Source: Aldehydirespirator sp965200005
GTDB lineage: Bacteria; Actinomycetota; Acidimicrobiia; Acidimicrobiales; Aldehydirespiratoraceae
DNA length: 64,000 bases
Assembly: GCA_965200005.1 (NCBI GenBank)
Contig: OZ241331.1
Span: 1,798,001-1,862,000, forward strand
Reading direction: 5' to 3'
Shown here: positions 24,878 through 34,358 of the stretch, piece after piece
Layout of the letters: every line of letters begins with the position of its first letter
Numbering within the stretch: position 1 is the first letter of the stretch
Made by a program: the position numbers and the translations under genes
The notes under the pieces: generated by a model
What the model was told of the DNA's origin: nothing
Seen by the model: only the letters and a program-made list of their open reading frames with translations
The model's database searches: none

Positions 24878-26146
24878 TTGGCCAAGCTCGGAGAGGGGGG
24901 CGAGCTTCTCAAGTGCTCATTCTGCGGTAAGTCGCAGAAACAAGTCAAGAAACTCATTGCGGGCCCTGGTGTTTACATCTGTGATGAGTGCATTGACCTG
25001 TGTAACGAGATCATTGATGAGGAAGCAACGGGTCCAACCGAAGAACCAGATCCGGGTCTGCCAACTCCTAGAGAGATCTGTGAGTTCCTCAACGACTACA
25101 TAATCGGCCAGAGCAGCGCTAAACGCATCCTTTCGGTGGCGGTTTACAACCACTACAACCGGGTGCGCTCAGATCAGGGACAAGAACCCGATGTCGAGTT
25201 GCAGAAGTCAAACATCTTGCTGATCGGCCCGACTGGCTGTGGCAAGACGCTCATGGCCCACACGCTTGCGCGGATGCTCAACGTTCCGTTTGCCATCGCA
25301 GATGCAACCGCGTTAACCGAGGCGGGTTATGTCGGCGAAGATGTCGAGAACATCCTGCTTAAGTTGATCCAGGCGGCTGACTATGACGTCAAGAAGGCCG
25401 AGAAGGGCATCATTTACATCGACGAGATCGACAAGATTGCTCGCAAGAGCGACAACCCGTCGATCACAAGAGACGTGTCTGGTGAGGGCGTCCAGCAGGC
25501 ACTGTTAAAGATTCTTGAGGGAACATCAGCTTCAGTTCCGCCTCAGGGTGGACGCAAACACCCGCATCAAGAGTTCATCCAGATCGACACCACCAATGTC
25601 TTGTTCATCTGTGGTGGTGCGTTTGCGGGGATCGAAAAGATCGTTGAGAAGCGTGTCGGTTCTCGTGGAGTTGGCTTTGGTGCTGATGTGAGAACCACTA
25701 AAGAAAAAGACATTGGCGCGATCTTCAAGGAAGTGCTGCCAGAAGATCTCACGAAGTACGGTCTGATCCCAGAGTTCATCGGCCGTCTGCCTGTGTTGGG
25801 AACTGTTGGCAGCTTGAGTTGTGATGCCTTAGTGCGGATTCTCACCGAGCCTCGCAATGCGCTCGTCAAGCAGTACCAGAAGATGTTCAACTTCGAGAAC
25901 GTGCAGTTGATCTTTGAGGCAGAAGCGCTTGAAGCGATCGCATCGGAGTCGATGAAACGAGCTTCGGGAGCCCGCGGCCTGCGTGCAGTCATGGAAGAAG
26001 TCCTGCTTGATGTCATGTATGACTTGCCTGGCCGTGATGACATTGCCGCGGTTGTGATCAACAGTGATTGCGTGGGTGGCGACGCATCACCGACGCTGAT
26101 GCCGCGATCGTCTAGCAGCGACGTTCGTTCCCGCCGCGCTAGCTAA
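24878..26146 (+). CDS. clpX: ATP-dependent Clp protease ATPase subunit ClpX
   Basis: AAA+ unfoldase feeding ClpP, 422 residues. The N-terminal zinc-binding domain has the four Cys in CSFCGKSQ and CDECIDLC. Walker A is LIGPTGCGKT, Walker B IIYIDEIDKIA, the pore loop region is AGYVGEDVE, and the C-terminal part includes RASGARGLRAVMEE (sensor 2). TTG at 24878 is the start, after a G-rich AGGGGGCG sequence. The C-terminus is Ser/Arg-rich and variable. It is followed by folC after 15 nt. Confidence 0.97.
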   Translation: MAKLGEGGELLKCSFCGKSQKQVKKLIAGPGVYICDECIDLCNEIIDEEATGPTEEPDPGLPTPREICEFLNDYIIGQSSAKRILSVAVYNHYNRVRSDQGQEPDVELQKSNILLIGPTGCGKTLMAHTLARMLNVPFAIADATALTEAGYVGEDVENILLKLIQAADYDVKKAEKGIIYIDEIDKIARKSDNPSITRDVSGEGVQQALLKILEGTSASVPPQGGRKHPHQEFIQIDTTNVLFICGGAFAGIEKIVEKRVGSRGVGFGADVRTTKEKDIGAIFKEVLPEDLTKYGLIPEFIGRLPVLGTVGSLSCDALVRILTEPRNALVKQYQKMFNFENVQLIFEAEALEAIASESMKRASGARGLRAVMEEVLLDVMYDLPGRDDIAAVVINSDCVGGDASPTLMPRSSSSDVRSRRAS

Positions 26147-26161
26147 AGACTGTCCGCGCCC

Positions 26162-27460
26162 GTGGACTACAACGCCGCGCTTGATCATCTTGACAGCCTG
26201 ATCAACTACGAGACCAAACCTCGCGCCGGCAAGGTGCTGGGCTTGAGTCTTGAGAAGATGCGCCGCCTGACCGATGCCATGGGCAATCCGCACCGTTGCT
26301 ACAGGGTTGTGCATGTAACGGGAACCAACGGCAAGGGTTCCACGGTTCGCATCGCTTCGCGGTTGCTCAAGGAGATGGGACTGCGGGTCGGCTCCTACAC
26401 CAGCCCGCATCTCGTGGAGCCAACCGAGCGCATCGCTGTGGACACCGAACCGATGGATCCTGAGGCTTTCAGTTCGGCGATCGGCGATGTGGTGCGCTTC
26501 AAAGACCACCTCGAGATGCGAGCAACCTGGTTCGAGACGGTGACGGCCGCCGCGTTTCAACACTTCGCCGACGTTGCCGTGGATGTAGCCGTAATCGAGG
26601 TTGGCATGTTGGGTCGCTACGACGCCACAAATGTCGTTGAGTCTGACGTGGCGATCCTGACCAACGTTGGTTTCGATCACACCGACGGTGTGGGTGATTG
26701 GCGTGGTGACATTGCTCGCGAGAAGGCTGGGATTATCAAGCCCACCTCGGCTGTGTTGTGTGGCGATACCGATCCTGGGGTTTGTGAGATCTTCCGCTCT
26801 GAGGAGTCCCGGTTCATCTTTGAGCGGGCTCGTGACTTTGGGACTTCGAATGAGCGCCTAGCGGTCGGTGGTTGGGTGGCCGACATCCGTACCCCGTATG
26901 GCGAGCACCCCGAAACTTTCCTAGCGCTGCACGGACGCCACCAGCTTGACAATGCTGCTCTCGCAGTAGCGGGTGTGGAATCGTTCTTTGAGGCGCCGCT
27001 ACCGGCCGACGTGGTCGAGGCTGCTCTTGGAAGTGTGCGGGTTCCTGGGCGATTTGAGGTACTAGGTGGTGATCCGCTCGTCGTGCTTGACGGTGCTCAT
27101 AACCGTGACGGCGCTCGAGCCGCGGCCGCAACGCTGAATCATGATTTCGCTCCGGCTGGGCGGCGTGTGTTCGTGGTTGGGATGCAATCTGGGCACGACA
27201 CCGGCCCGTTTGTTGCTGCGCTGGGTGCCGGCCGTGACGACATGGTGATCTGTTGCACCGCACCCACGGCCAGGGGTATCCCGGCCGTGCAAGTAGCTCG
27301 AGCCGCGGCATCCAGTCGTGCCGAGGTGGCAGTCGTCGACGATGTAGGTGACGCGGTTGGGTTAGCGCTCGATCAAGCGGGCGATCACGACATCGTCATG
27401 GTCACCGGCTCCTTCACGGTTGTAGGAGCAGCCAAGGTGGCACTTGATGAACTTCTATAG
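26162..27460 (+). CDS. folC: Bifunctional folylpolyglutamate synthase / dihydrofolate synthase
   Basis: Mur-ligase-like enzyme adding glutamate to folates, 432 residues. The P-loop is VTGTNGKGSTVR near residue 58, followed by TSPHLVEPTERI, then the Mg/ATP region LTNVGFDHTD and the C-terminal domain motif VLDGAHNRDGA. GTG at 26162 fits the family start (DYNAALDHLDSLINYE). It closes the tig-clpP-clpX-folC run; in other actinobacteria valS often precedes it and ndk follows, as ndk does here. Confidence 0.94.
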   Translation: MDYNAALDHLDSLINYETKPRAGKVLGLSLEKMRRLTDAMGNPHRCYRVVHVTGTNGKGSTVRIASRLLKEMGLRVGSYTSPHLVEPTERIAVDTEPMDPEAFSSAIGDVVRFKDHLEMRATWFETVTAAAFQHFADVAVDVAVIEVGMLGRYDATNVVESDVAILTNVGFDHTDGVGDWRGDIAREKAGIIKPTSAVLCGDTDPGVCEIFRSEESRFIFERARDFGTSNERLAVGGWVADIRTPYGEHPETFLALHGRHQLDNAALAVAGVESFFEAPLPADVVEAALGSVRVPGRFEVLGGDPLVVLDGAHNRDGARAAAATLNHDFAPAGRRVFVVGMQSGHDTGPFVAALGAGRDDMVICCTAPTARGIPAVQVARAAASSRAEVAVVDDVGDAVGLALDQAGDHDIVMVTGSFTVVGAAKVALDELL

Positions 27461-27468
27461 CGAAACAT

Positions 27469-27510
27469 CAGACGCCAGACGCCAGTCGCCAGACCTCAGA
27501 CGCCAGTCGC
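27469..27510. repeat. Short direct repeats between folC and ndk
   Basis: The 14-bp unit CAGACGCCAGTCGC occurs at 27476-27489 and 27497-27510, with a partial copy from 27469. The function is unknown; it may be replication slippage. Confidence 0.85.
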
Positions 27511-27591
27511 TAGTCGACTCAGGTCGGGAAGGCGAGCCCGCATCGACACTTCGAATGGCTGCTTCGAGCCTCCCGTGACCCACAAGATGCG

Positions 27592-27597
27592 TAGAGT
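27592..27597 (+). promoter_or_regulatory. -10 hexamer TAGAGT of ndk
   Basis: Ends 6 nt before the GTG at 27604, implying a leaderless transcript independent of folC. Confidence 0.6.
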
Positions 27598-27603
27598 CTC
27601 TGG

Positions 27604-28011
27604 GTGAATCAGACATTGGTCATCTGCAAACCTGACTCGGTTGAGCGAGGACTGCTCGGCGAGATCTTGGGGCGCCTCGAACGCAGGGGCTTGCGCCTCG
27701 CAGCCGCAGAGTTGCGCACCCTAGATGATGAGATTCTTAGCCGTCACTATGCCGAGCACACCCAAAAGCCGTTCTTTGGTGAACTGGTTGCCTATATGAG
27801 CCGGGGGCCTGTGTTGGTGGCCGTCGTCGAGGGGCCCAAAGACACGTGGCGGGTGGTTCGAGACATGATGGGCGCCACCAATCCGCTGAACGCCGCTCCC
27901 GGCACGATCCGGGGCGACCTCGCCACCAATCTGACCGAGAATCTGATTCACGGAAGCGACTCGGCTAGCTCTGCGAGGCGTGAGATTGAGACCTTCTTCG
28001 GGCCCAGCTAA
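27604..28011 (+). CDS. ndk: Nucleoside diphosphate kinase
   Basis: Balances NTP pools by phosphoryl transfer through a histidine intermediate, 135 residues, the standard length. The N-terminus TLVICKPDSVERGLLGEIL is diagnostic; the active His is in NLIHGSDS near residue 117, and the RGDL segment precedes it. GTG at 27604 lies 6 nt after a TAGAGT hexamer. Nothing unusual. Confidence 0.97.
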   Translation: MNQTLVICKPDSVERGLLGEILGRLERRGLRLAAAELRTLDDEILSRHYAEHTQKPFFGELVAYMSRGPVLVAVVEGPKDTWRVVRDMMGATNPLNAAPGTIRGDLATNLTENLIHGSDSASSARREIETFFGPS

Positions 28012-28200
28012 GGCCTCGACCCCTGCCGCTCACTCCGGCAGCCACTTCCCGATCGCCCCTCTGAGTTGCACTTTTGTGATTTGCTTTGGGCACATTTGGC
28101 GCTACCGGCCACTTGCGCACGTGTCACAGCTACCGCTTAGACTCGCACCGTTCGCCCGGTAGGGCAGGGCGCAGGGTCTATCACCGATCGAGGCATTTCG

Positions 28201-29250
28201 ATGGGCACACGAAACATGCTTTCTGGGCTCGGCGCCATCGTCGGCCGTGATATGGCACTCGATCTCGGCACCGCGAACACGGTGGTGTACGTCCGTGGTG
28301 AGGGCATCGTTCTAGATGAACCCTCGGTAGTTGCACTAAACAATCGCACTCGTCGAGTGTTGGCCGTCGGTTCCGAAGCCAAGAGCATGCTGGGCCGCTC
28401 GCCAGCGCACATAACGGCCGTGCGACCTCTCAAAGATGGCGTTATCGCCGATTTTGACATGTGCGAGGAGATGCTGCGCTATTTCATCGCTCGTGTCCAT
28501 CCACGTCGCTGGGCTAAGCCGCGCATGGTGATCGCGGTTCCCTCAGGCATCACAGGTGTAGAGCAGAGAGCTGTTCAGGAGGCGGCAGAATCAGCTGGAG
28601 CCCGCCGGCCGACCCACATAATCGAAGAGCCGATGGCCGCCGCTATTGGCTCGGGAATGCGTGTCTGGGAACCCACCGGCAACATGATTGTCGACATCGG
28701 TGGTGGCACGACTGAAGTGGCGGTCATCTCGCTGGGTGGCATTGTTACCAGCCGATCGATCCGGGTTGGCGGTGACGAGTTCGATAACTCGATCATGCAG
28801 TACATCAAAAAGGAGTATTCGTTGCTGATCGGCGAGCGAACCGCCGAAGAGATCAAGATGGTTCTGGGTTCGGCCTATCCGCTCGCCAACGAGTCCCGTG
28901 CCGAGGTCAGGGGCCGTGATCTGGTGAGCGGCCTACCGCGGGTGGTGTCGATCACTACCCAAGAGATACGCCACGGCCTCGAGGAGGCGGTCGCGGCGGT
29001 CTGCGACGCGGTTCGGGGAACGTTGGATCACACTCCTCCAGAACTGGCTGCTGACATCATCGAGCGCGGCATTGTTTTGGCAGGTGGCGCATCACTGCTG
29101 CGAAACCTCGATCAAAGGATGGCCGACGAGACGGGAATGCCGATCACGGTTGCGCGAGAGCCGTTGCATGCGGTTGTGCGGGGTACGGGCCATGTGCTCG
29201 AGAATCTGGAGCAACTGTCAGGCGCAGTAACCATCCTGGGTAGTTCCTAA
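28201..29250 (+). CDS. mreB: Rod shape-determining protein MreB
   Basis: Bacterial actin homologue organising lateral wall synthesis, 349 residues. The phosphate-1 motif is ALDLGTANTVVYV near the N-terminus; phosphate-2 is IVDIGGGTTEVAVISLGG; the adenosine motif is IVLAGGASLLRN. ATG at 28201 follows GAGG by 7 nt. It starts an operon with mreC, mreD, mrdA and rodA, so the cell is predicted to be rod-shaped or to elongate along its side wall, unlike polar-growing mycobacteria. Confidence 0.97.
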   Translation: MGTRNMLSGLGAIVGRDMALDLGTANTVVYVRGEGIVLDEPSVVALNNRTRRVLAVGSEAKSMLGRSPAHITAVRPLKDGVIADFDMCEEMLRYFIARVHPRRWAKPRMVIAVPSGITGVEQRAVQEAAESAGARRPTHIIEEPMAAAIGSGMRVWEPTGNMIVDIGGGTTEVAVISLGGIVTSRSIRVGGDEFDNSIMQYIKKEYSLLIGERTAEEIKMVLGSAYPLANESRAEVRGRDLVSGLPRVVSITTQEIRHGLEEAVAAVCDAVRGTLDHTPPELAADIIERGIVLAGGASLLRNLDQRMADETGMPITVAREPLHAVVRGTGHVLENLEQLSGAVTILGSS

Positions 29251-29259
29251 CCGCGGCCT

Positions 29260-30156
29260 GTGGCGGTCGCCCAGCGCAGCGGGCGGACCCGCTTCCGGTT
29301 GCTCCTGCTGCTGTTGACGGGCGCGGCCCTGTTGACGCTGGACTTCCGGGGCTATGGCCCGCTTGACACTGCACAGAGCCGGGTGCGTGATCTGCTGGCA
29401 CCTGTCGTGTCCGCAGTAGATGTTGTGCTGGGGCCAGTGACACGAGCCTGGACGGCAGCGTTCTCGTACGGGGAGTTGCGGGCGACCAACGCGGAGTTGC
29501 AGGCAGAACTCGACCGGCTCCGCACTGCAGATGTACGTGCCGATGCGGAACTCGCAGCCTTCGAGCGGTTGCGTGCCGCTACCAACGTTGCCTATGTGAG
29601 CGATGCTGAACGGCTGGCGGCTTCGGTGATTCGCGAGTCGGTTGGCAACTTTGGCTCTGATGTGATCTCCATTGATGTGGGCCGTGTTGACGGTGTCGAG
29701 TCGGGCATGGCGGTCGTAACCGAGGCCGGGTTTGTCGGCCGGGTCGACTCCGTGGATGCGACTTCGAGTTCTGTTGTGACGATCTCGAGCCCTGACCTAA
29801 CGATCGGTGTGCGATTGACCGACACCGGCGAGGTAGGGCTAGGACACGGCGTCGTCGGCGATCCGGGTCTGCTGATTATCGACACCGGACTCGGTTGGCC
29901 TGACAGCGGTGACCCCAACGATCTGGCGGAGGTCGGCAGTTCGGTGGTCACAGCGCAAGCAAGCCGCTACCCAGCTGATATTCCCGTCGGTCGGGTGCTG
30001 TCGGTTGAGGCGTCTCGAGGCGGGTTAGCCCAGGTCGTCACCGTGGAATTGCTGGCACAAACCCAAAACCTGGGTTACGTCAGTGTGCTGTTGAGGCCTC
30101 CAGAAGATGACTCCGGTCTTGCTACCCAACCGCTCTTCGAGCAAGTGCCGCCCTGA
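29260..30156 (+). CDS. mreC: Rod shape-determining protein MreC
   Basis: Bitopic membrane protein of the elongasome, 298 residues. One N-terminal membrane segment (RLLLLLLTGAALLTLDF) is followed by a coiled coil (residues ~70-105, ELRATNAELQAELDRLR) and the beta-rich MreC domain with VGRVDGVESGMAVV and GLGWPDSGDPNDL. GTG at 29260 starts 9 nt after mreB. It should link cytoplasmic MreB with the periplasmic part of PBP2. Confidence 0.93.
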   Translation: MAVAQRSGRTRFRLLLLLLTGAALLTLDFRGYGPLDTAQSRVRDLLAPVVSAVDVVLGPVTRAWTAAFSYGELRATNAELQAELDRLRTADVRADAELAAFERLRAATNVAYVSDAERLAASVIRESVGNFGSDVISIDVGRVDGVESGMAVVTEAGFVGRVDSVDATSSSVVTISSPDLTIGVRLTDTGEVGLGHGVVGDPGLLIIDTGLGWPDSGDPNDLAEVGSSVVTAQASRYPADIPVGRVLSVEASRGGLAQVVTVELLAQTQNLGYVSVLLRPPEDDSGLATQPLFEQVPP

Positions 30157-30189
30157 TGATGATGGTGGCGGCGTGACGGTGACGCCAAC

Positions 30190-30723
30190 GTGATCGCCCT
30201 GCGCCTGATGGTGGTCGTGCTTGGGGCCTTGATGCTGCAACTCACGCTGTTCACCGAGGTTCGCATAGCAGGCGTAGCGCCCGAGTTGCTGGCGCTGCTG
30301 GCAGTACTTGCTGGCTTGTTCGGGGGCGCGCATCGCGGTTCGATGATCGCGTTCGGCATCGGCTTGAGCTGGGATCTCTACACCACGGCGCCTTTGGGAC
30401 TTGCAGCAGTGTCGTTTGCCCTTGTTGCCTACGCTCTCGGTGCCTTCACAGAAGGTCTGTACCGGGATTCACCGGCACAAACTGTGGCCATGGCTGCCCT
30501 GGGAACCGCAGCAGCGATAAGCGTTTACGCAGTGCTTGGTCTGCTGCTGGGCCAGCACAACATGAGCACCAATCTGCTGCGTGTCATAGTCGTTGCCTCG
30601 GCCATGAACGCGTTGTTGTCGCTAGCGGCGGCACCGGCCATGCGATGGGCAGTCGCCTCGAGAGCTAATAGTTGGCATCGTCTAGCACAGCGCTTGTCTG
30701 CTTCGCAGCGACGTTCACGATGA
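30190..30723 (+). CDS. mreD: Rod shape-determining protein MreD
   Basis: A 177-residue polytopic membrane protein of the elongasome with about five hydrophobic segments. The family pattern appears in the conserved GLSWDLYTTAPLGLAAVSF segment. GTG at 30190 lies 33 nt after mreC. Assignment rests on hydropathy, this motif and position between mreC and the PBP2 gene. Confidence 0.88.
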   Translation: MIALRLMVVVLGALMLQLTLFTEVRIAGVAPELLALLAVLAGLFGGAHRGSMIAFGIGLSWDLYTTAPLGLAAVSFALVAYALGAFTEGLYRDSPAQTVAMAALGTAAAISVYAVLGLLLGQHNMSTNLLRVIVVASAMNALLSLAAAPAMRWAVASRANSWHRLAQRLSASQRRSR

Positions 30724-30783
30724 GCGCAGAGCCTCTAACAACTGTTGTGGCTGCCCGGAACCAGAGGCAATAGCAGGTAGCCG

Positions 30784-33084
30784 GTGCCTAATCCCGAAGA
30801 GCAACACGAGCAACGTTTGGCATTTCGCCTGCACCTGCTCGGCATCGTCGGACTCTGCCTGATAGCGGCCCTGGTGGTTCGCTTGTGGTTCTTGCAGGCC
30901 CTTGAAAGCCAGGAGTTGCGGGCCGAAGCGTCCGAGAATGTCCAACGCACCATTTACACCGAGGCACCACGAGGCCGGATCTTTGACACCAATGGCCGGA
31001 TCTTGGTGGACAACAGGATCGTGCAAGTCGTCGTTATCGATCGTGACGAACTGGCCGAGGCTTACGAGAGCCCTGAGCAGCGACTTGCTGCTCTACAAGA
31101 GTTGGCCGAATTGTTGAGTCGCAGCGGGCGTCTCACCAAGCTCAGCACCATCGTGCAGCGCGTCGAGAGTAAGGAGTTCGGACCTTTTGAGCGGGTGCCC
31201 GTAGCTGTTGACATCCACCCCGATTTGATGGTGTATCTGGGCGAGAACGAGGACCTGTTCGCGGGCGTCTCCGTGGAACAACGTGTCTTGCGTAGCTATC
31301 CGTACGGCGATCTTGCGGCTCATGTGCTCGGCTATGTGGGAGCGCTCACTGCCGCTGAACATCAAGCCGAGAACGCTCGCATCGACCCTTCGTTGCCTGA
31401 TGCCAAGACCTATCAACTAAGCGACGAGATCGGAAAGGTAGGCATTGAGCGGGTCTTTGAGAGTGAGCTGCGTGGTGTCCCGGGCCGTCGGGTGCTTGAG
31501 GTCAACGCTCGAAACGAGATCGTCGGCGAGCGCCACGACCTGCGACGTGATCCGATTCCTGGCAACGATGTCCACCTGACGATCGATCTTGACATCCAGC
31601 GTCTGGTAGAGCGCCAGCTCCGATCTGCTTTAGACGATGTGCGCAACCGTGACGCACCAGAGGGTTATGGAGGGCCGAAGTTCAACGCCTCGGCAGGTGC
31701 AGCGGTTGTGCTGGATCCTCGTGACGGCTCGATCGTGGCTATGGCGTCGTTCCCGAGTTACAACCCCGAAGACTTCGAGAGCGGCATCTCACAAGAGATG
31801 TTCGATGCACTCACCGCTGAGGACAACTACTCTCCGATCGTCAACCGGGCGATTCAGGGTCTCTACGCTCCCGGATCTACATTCAAGGTTGTCACTACCT
31901 ATGCGTCGTTGACACAGGGTGTGATTGGTGATGACCCGTCCGCGCTGATTGCCGAGGACGACTTCTACAACGACACGGGCACCTATCGCTATCCCCTCTG
32001 TTTCGGGGACTCGGAATCCTGTGAGTTCTCGAGCCCGTACTGCTGCTCGAGGGGAGTCGACCTCAGAGACGCCCTCGTCGTCTCAAGTGACACCTACTTC
32101 TATCGCCTCGGTGGGGAAGGGTTCTTCCGCCGCGAACAGCCCCTAGACGAAGGCATACAGGAGGCGGCCCGGCTGTTCGGCCTGGGATCACGCACCGGCA
32201 TTCCGCTACAGCACGAACGAGCCGGAGTGGTGCCCGATCGTGAGTACTACGACTACCAGTTCTCACAGGGTGTCTTTGCCCGCAGCGGTGCCGAGTGGTA
32301 CGCGGGCGACACGATCAACCTTGCCATCGGGCAGGGCAACCTGTTGGTGACCCCACTTCAGATGGCCAACGTGTATGCCGCGATTGCTAGCGAAGGCAAA
32401 GTGCATCAGCCCAACATCGCTGAGGCTGTGACGACACGCTCAGGTGATGTCATCGCCGAATTCGGCCCTCGCCTCGTGAAGGAGATCGAGTTCGACTCAG
32501 CCACCCGTGACCCCCTCCTTGACGGCCTAAACGGGGTCACCGCCTACAGCCTCCCGTCGGCTTCGCCTTCGGATGACTCAGCTCTGCTGCAAGGAACCGC
32601 CTACACCGCCTTCAACTCCACCGCCAGGGGGGGAGTCGTGTTCCCGCTCACGACCTGGCCAGTAGCAGGCAAAACAGGTACGGCTGAGGTTAAGGGAAAG
32701 GCTGACTTTGCCTGGTTCATCGGGTTTGGGCCAGCGTCCTGGCCCGAGCGTGGCTACGTACACGAACCTGAGTTTGTTGTGGCAATGGTGTTAGAAGAAG
32801 CCGGCTTTGGCGGCGACGTGGCCGCCCCCGCAGTGGCGCACATCATGGAACCAATTGCAACTGGAACCGTCGAACGAGCCCGCACCTCCGATGAGATCGC
32901 TGCTTGTTACTCGGAGTTGCAGACTCTGGTCACGTTTCTTGACGGAGTGCGCAGCGGTGAGATCAAAGTTGACGCTGAAGGTGTCCCGCTAACCGAGATG
33001 CGTCCGGAGTTGTCTGAGGATTGCCTTGCGTTGGTGGGTGGCTATGAAAACGTGGAGGAACTCGGCATGCGGGCGCTGCTATGA
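30784..33084 (+). CDS. mrdA: Penicillin-binding protein 2 (peptidoglycan transpeptidase)
   Basis: Class B PBP cross-linking peptidoglycan during elongation, 766 residues. After a short cytoplasmic N-terminus there is one membrane segment (LLGIVGLCLIAALVVRLWF) and a pedestal domain beginning RGRIFDTNGRILVDN. The transpeptidase motifs are STFK (in APGSTFKVVT), SSD (in VVSSDTYFY) and KTG (in AGKTGTAEV). The catalytic domain carries an insertion with two CysCys-containing stretches (ESCEFSSPYCC), and the C-terminus continues about 70 residues past the usual end with a further Cys pair; disulphides there are possible. It overlaps rodA by 4 nt. Confidence 0.95.
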   Translation: MPNPEEQHEQRLAFRLHLLGIVGLCLIAALVVRLWFLQALESQELRAEASENVQRTIYTEAPRGRIFDTNGRILVDNRIVQVVVIDRDELAEAYESPEQRLAALQELAELLSRSGRLTKLSTIVQRVESKEFGPFERVPVAVDIHPDLMVYLGENEDLFAGVSVEQRVLRSYPYGDLAAHVLGYVGALTAAEHQAENARIDPSLPDAKTYQLSDEIGKVGIERVFESELRGVPGRRVLEVNARNEIVGERHDLRRDPIPGNDVHLTIDLDIQRLVERQLRSALDDVRNRDAPEGYGGPKFNASAGAAVVLDPRDGSIVAMASFPSYNPEDFESGISQEMFDALTAEDNYSPIVNRAIQGLYAPGSTFKVVTTYASLTQGVIGDDPSALIAEDDFYNDTGTYRYPLCFGDSESCEFSSPYCCSRGVDLRDALVVSSDTYFYRLGGEGFFRREQPLDEGIQEAARLFGLGSRTGIPLQHERAGVVPDREYYDYQFSQGVFARSGAEWYAGDTINLAIGQGNLLVTPLQMANVYAAIASEGKVHQPNIAEAVTTRSGDVIAEFGPRLVKEIEFDSATRDPLLDGLNGVTAYSLPSASPSDDSALLQGTAYTAFNSTARGGVVFPLTTWPVAGKTGTAEVKGKADFAWFIGFGPASWPERGYVHEPEFVVAMVLEEAGFGGDVAAPAVAHIMEPIATGTVERARTSDEIAACYSELQTLVTFLDGVRSGEIKVDAEGVPLTEMRPELSEDCLALVGGYENVEELGMRALL

Positions 33085-34271
33085 CAGCAACGGCACGTTC
33101 TACGGCTAGACGCTCAGTAGCGAACCGGCGCACCGATCGCGAGCCCTGGTGGTTCCTGCTCGATCCGTTCCTGGTGCTGTCTGCTCTGGCTATCGCGGCG
33201 ATCGGCGCGGTGCTGGTCTACTCGGCAACTCGAGGTCCAGTCGGTGACTTCGTAGCGGCAGACCGGACCCAGCTCTGGCGCCAGATCATCTACATCGTGG
33301 TCGGGGTTGTCGTTGCAGTAGTGGCAGCGCTGTTCGAGCCTGTGCATCTCCGGCGGGGCTGGCCTCTGGCGTTTGGCGTGATGATGGTGGCCCTTGCCGC
33401 AGTCCTGGTTGTGGGGGTTGAGATCAACGGCACGCGGGGCTGGTTCTCGCTGGGCTCGTTCAACCTTCAGCCCTCCGAGCCTGGCAAGGTTGTGGTAATC
33501 GTGGGGTTGGCGCTGGTGTTAGGCGCCCGCGCCCCGGTGGTGACCTGGTGGCGCCTGTTGCTGGCGCTGGCGATCACGGCCGCCCCCATCATGTTGCTGC
33601 TCGGTCAACCCGACCTAGGCACGATCCTCGTGTACCTGGTCGTCGTGGTTGCTGTTGTCGTGGCAAGCGGCGTGCGGGTGAGTTGGATTGCAGCTTTGGC
33701 TCTGATTGCCGTGCTGGGCACGTTCGGGTTGTTGCGCTCGGACACTCTCGCGGAGTATCAGCAGGCGCGCCTGGTGGTGTTCTTTTCCGACCCTGACGAG
33801 TTGAGCGAGCAGGCCGCGGAGTACGCCTACAACGTTGAGCAAGCCCAGATCGCTATCGGGAATGGCGGTTTGGGTGGGCAGGGCTTGTTCCAGGGAACCC
33901 AGACCCGTTCCGAGTTGGTGCCGTATCAGGAAACCGACTTCATCTTTACGGTGGCCGGCGAGGAGCTCGGCTTTCAGGGATCGGCAGTGCTACTGGGGTT
34001 GTATGCGCTGCTGTTGTTCCGTGTCTGGAGGTCGGCACAGATTGCTTCAAGCAATTTCGACCGCCTGCTTTGTGTCGGGGTGTTTGCCATGTTCTTGTTC
34101 CAGATGTTCCAAGGCGTTGGTATGACAATTGGCATGATGCCCGTCACCGGTATCCCGTTTCCGCTGGTTAGCTACGGTGGGTCATCAATGTTGACCTCGA
34201 TGTGTGCGCTCGGACTGGTAGCGGGCGTCTACCGGCGTCGCTTAACGATCGAATCAACAACACCCGTATAG
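33081..34271 (+). CDS. rodA: Peptidoglycan glycosyltransferase RodA
   Basis: SEDS-family polytopic enzyme polymerising lipid II, partner of PBP2, 396 residues with roughly ten membrane segments. Conserved marks are GTRGWFSLGSFNLQPSE (the catalytic-loop region), QPDLGTILV, and the C-terminal GMTIGMMPVTGIPFPLVSYGGSS pattern characteristic of RodA/FtsW. Its ATG overlaps the mrdA stop, keeping the two partners translationally coupled. It ends the rod-shape operon. Confidence 0.95.
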   Translation: MTATARSTARRSVANRRTDREPWWFLLDPFLVLSALAIAAIGAVLVYSATRGPVGDFVAADRTQLWRQIIYIVVGVVVAVVAALFEPVHLRRGWPLAFGVMMVALAAVLVVGVEINGTRGWFSLGSFNLQPSEPGKVVVIVGLALVLGARAPVVTWWRLLLALAITAAPIMLLLGQPDLGTILVYLVVVVAVVVASGVRVSWIAALALIAVLGTFGLLRSDTLAEYQQARLVVFFSDPDELSEQAAEYAYNVEQAQIAIGNGGLGGQGLFQGTQTRSELVPYQETDFIFTVAGEELGFQGSAVLLGLYALLLFRVWRSAQIASSNFDRLLCVGVFAMFLFQMFQGVGMTIGMMPVTGIPFPLVSYGGSSMLTSMCALGLVAGVYRRRLTIESTTPV

Positions 34272-34344
34272 GCGCGCGACAAGAAGTGCAATTGTTGATA
34301 CCAAGCGTCGCCGCTGGTTGGGTATCGTGGCATGGTTGCTTATG

Positions 34345-34350
34345 TAGGCT
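34345..34350 (+). promoter_or_regulatory. -10 hexamer TAGGCT of the radical SAM operon
   Basis: Ends 8 nt before ATG 34359. It implies a leaderless message starting a new operon after rodA. Confidence 0.55.
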
Positions 34351-34358
34351 GACCCCTT

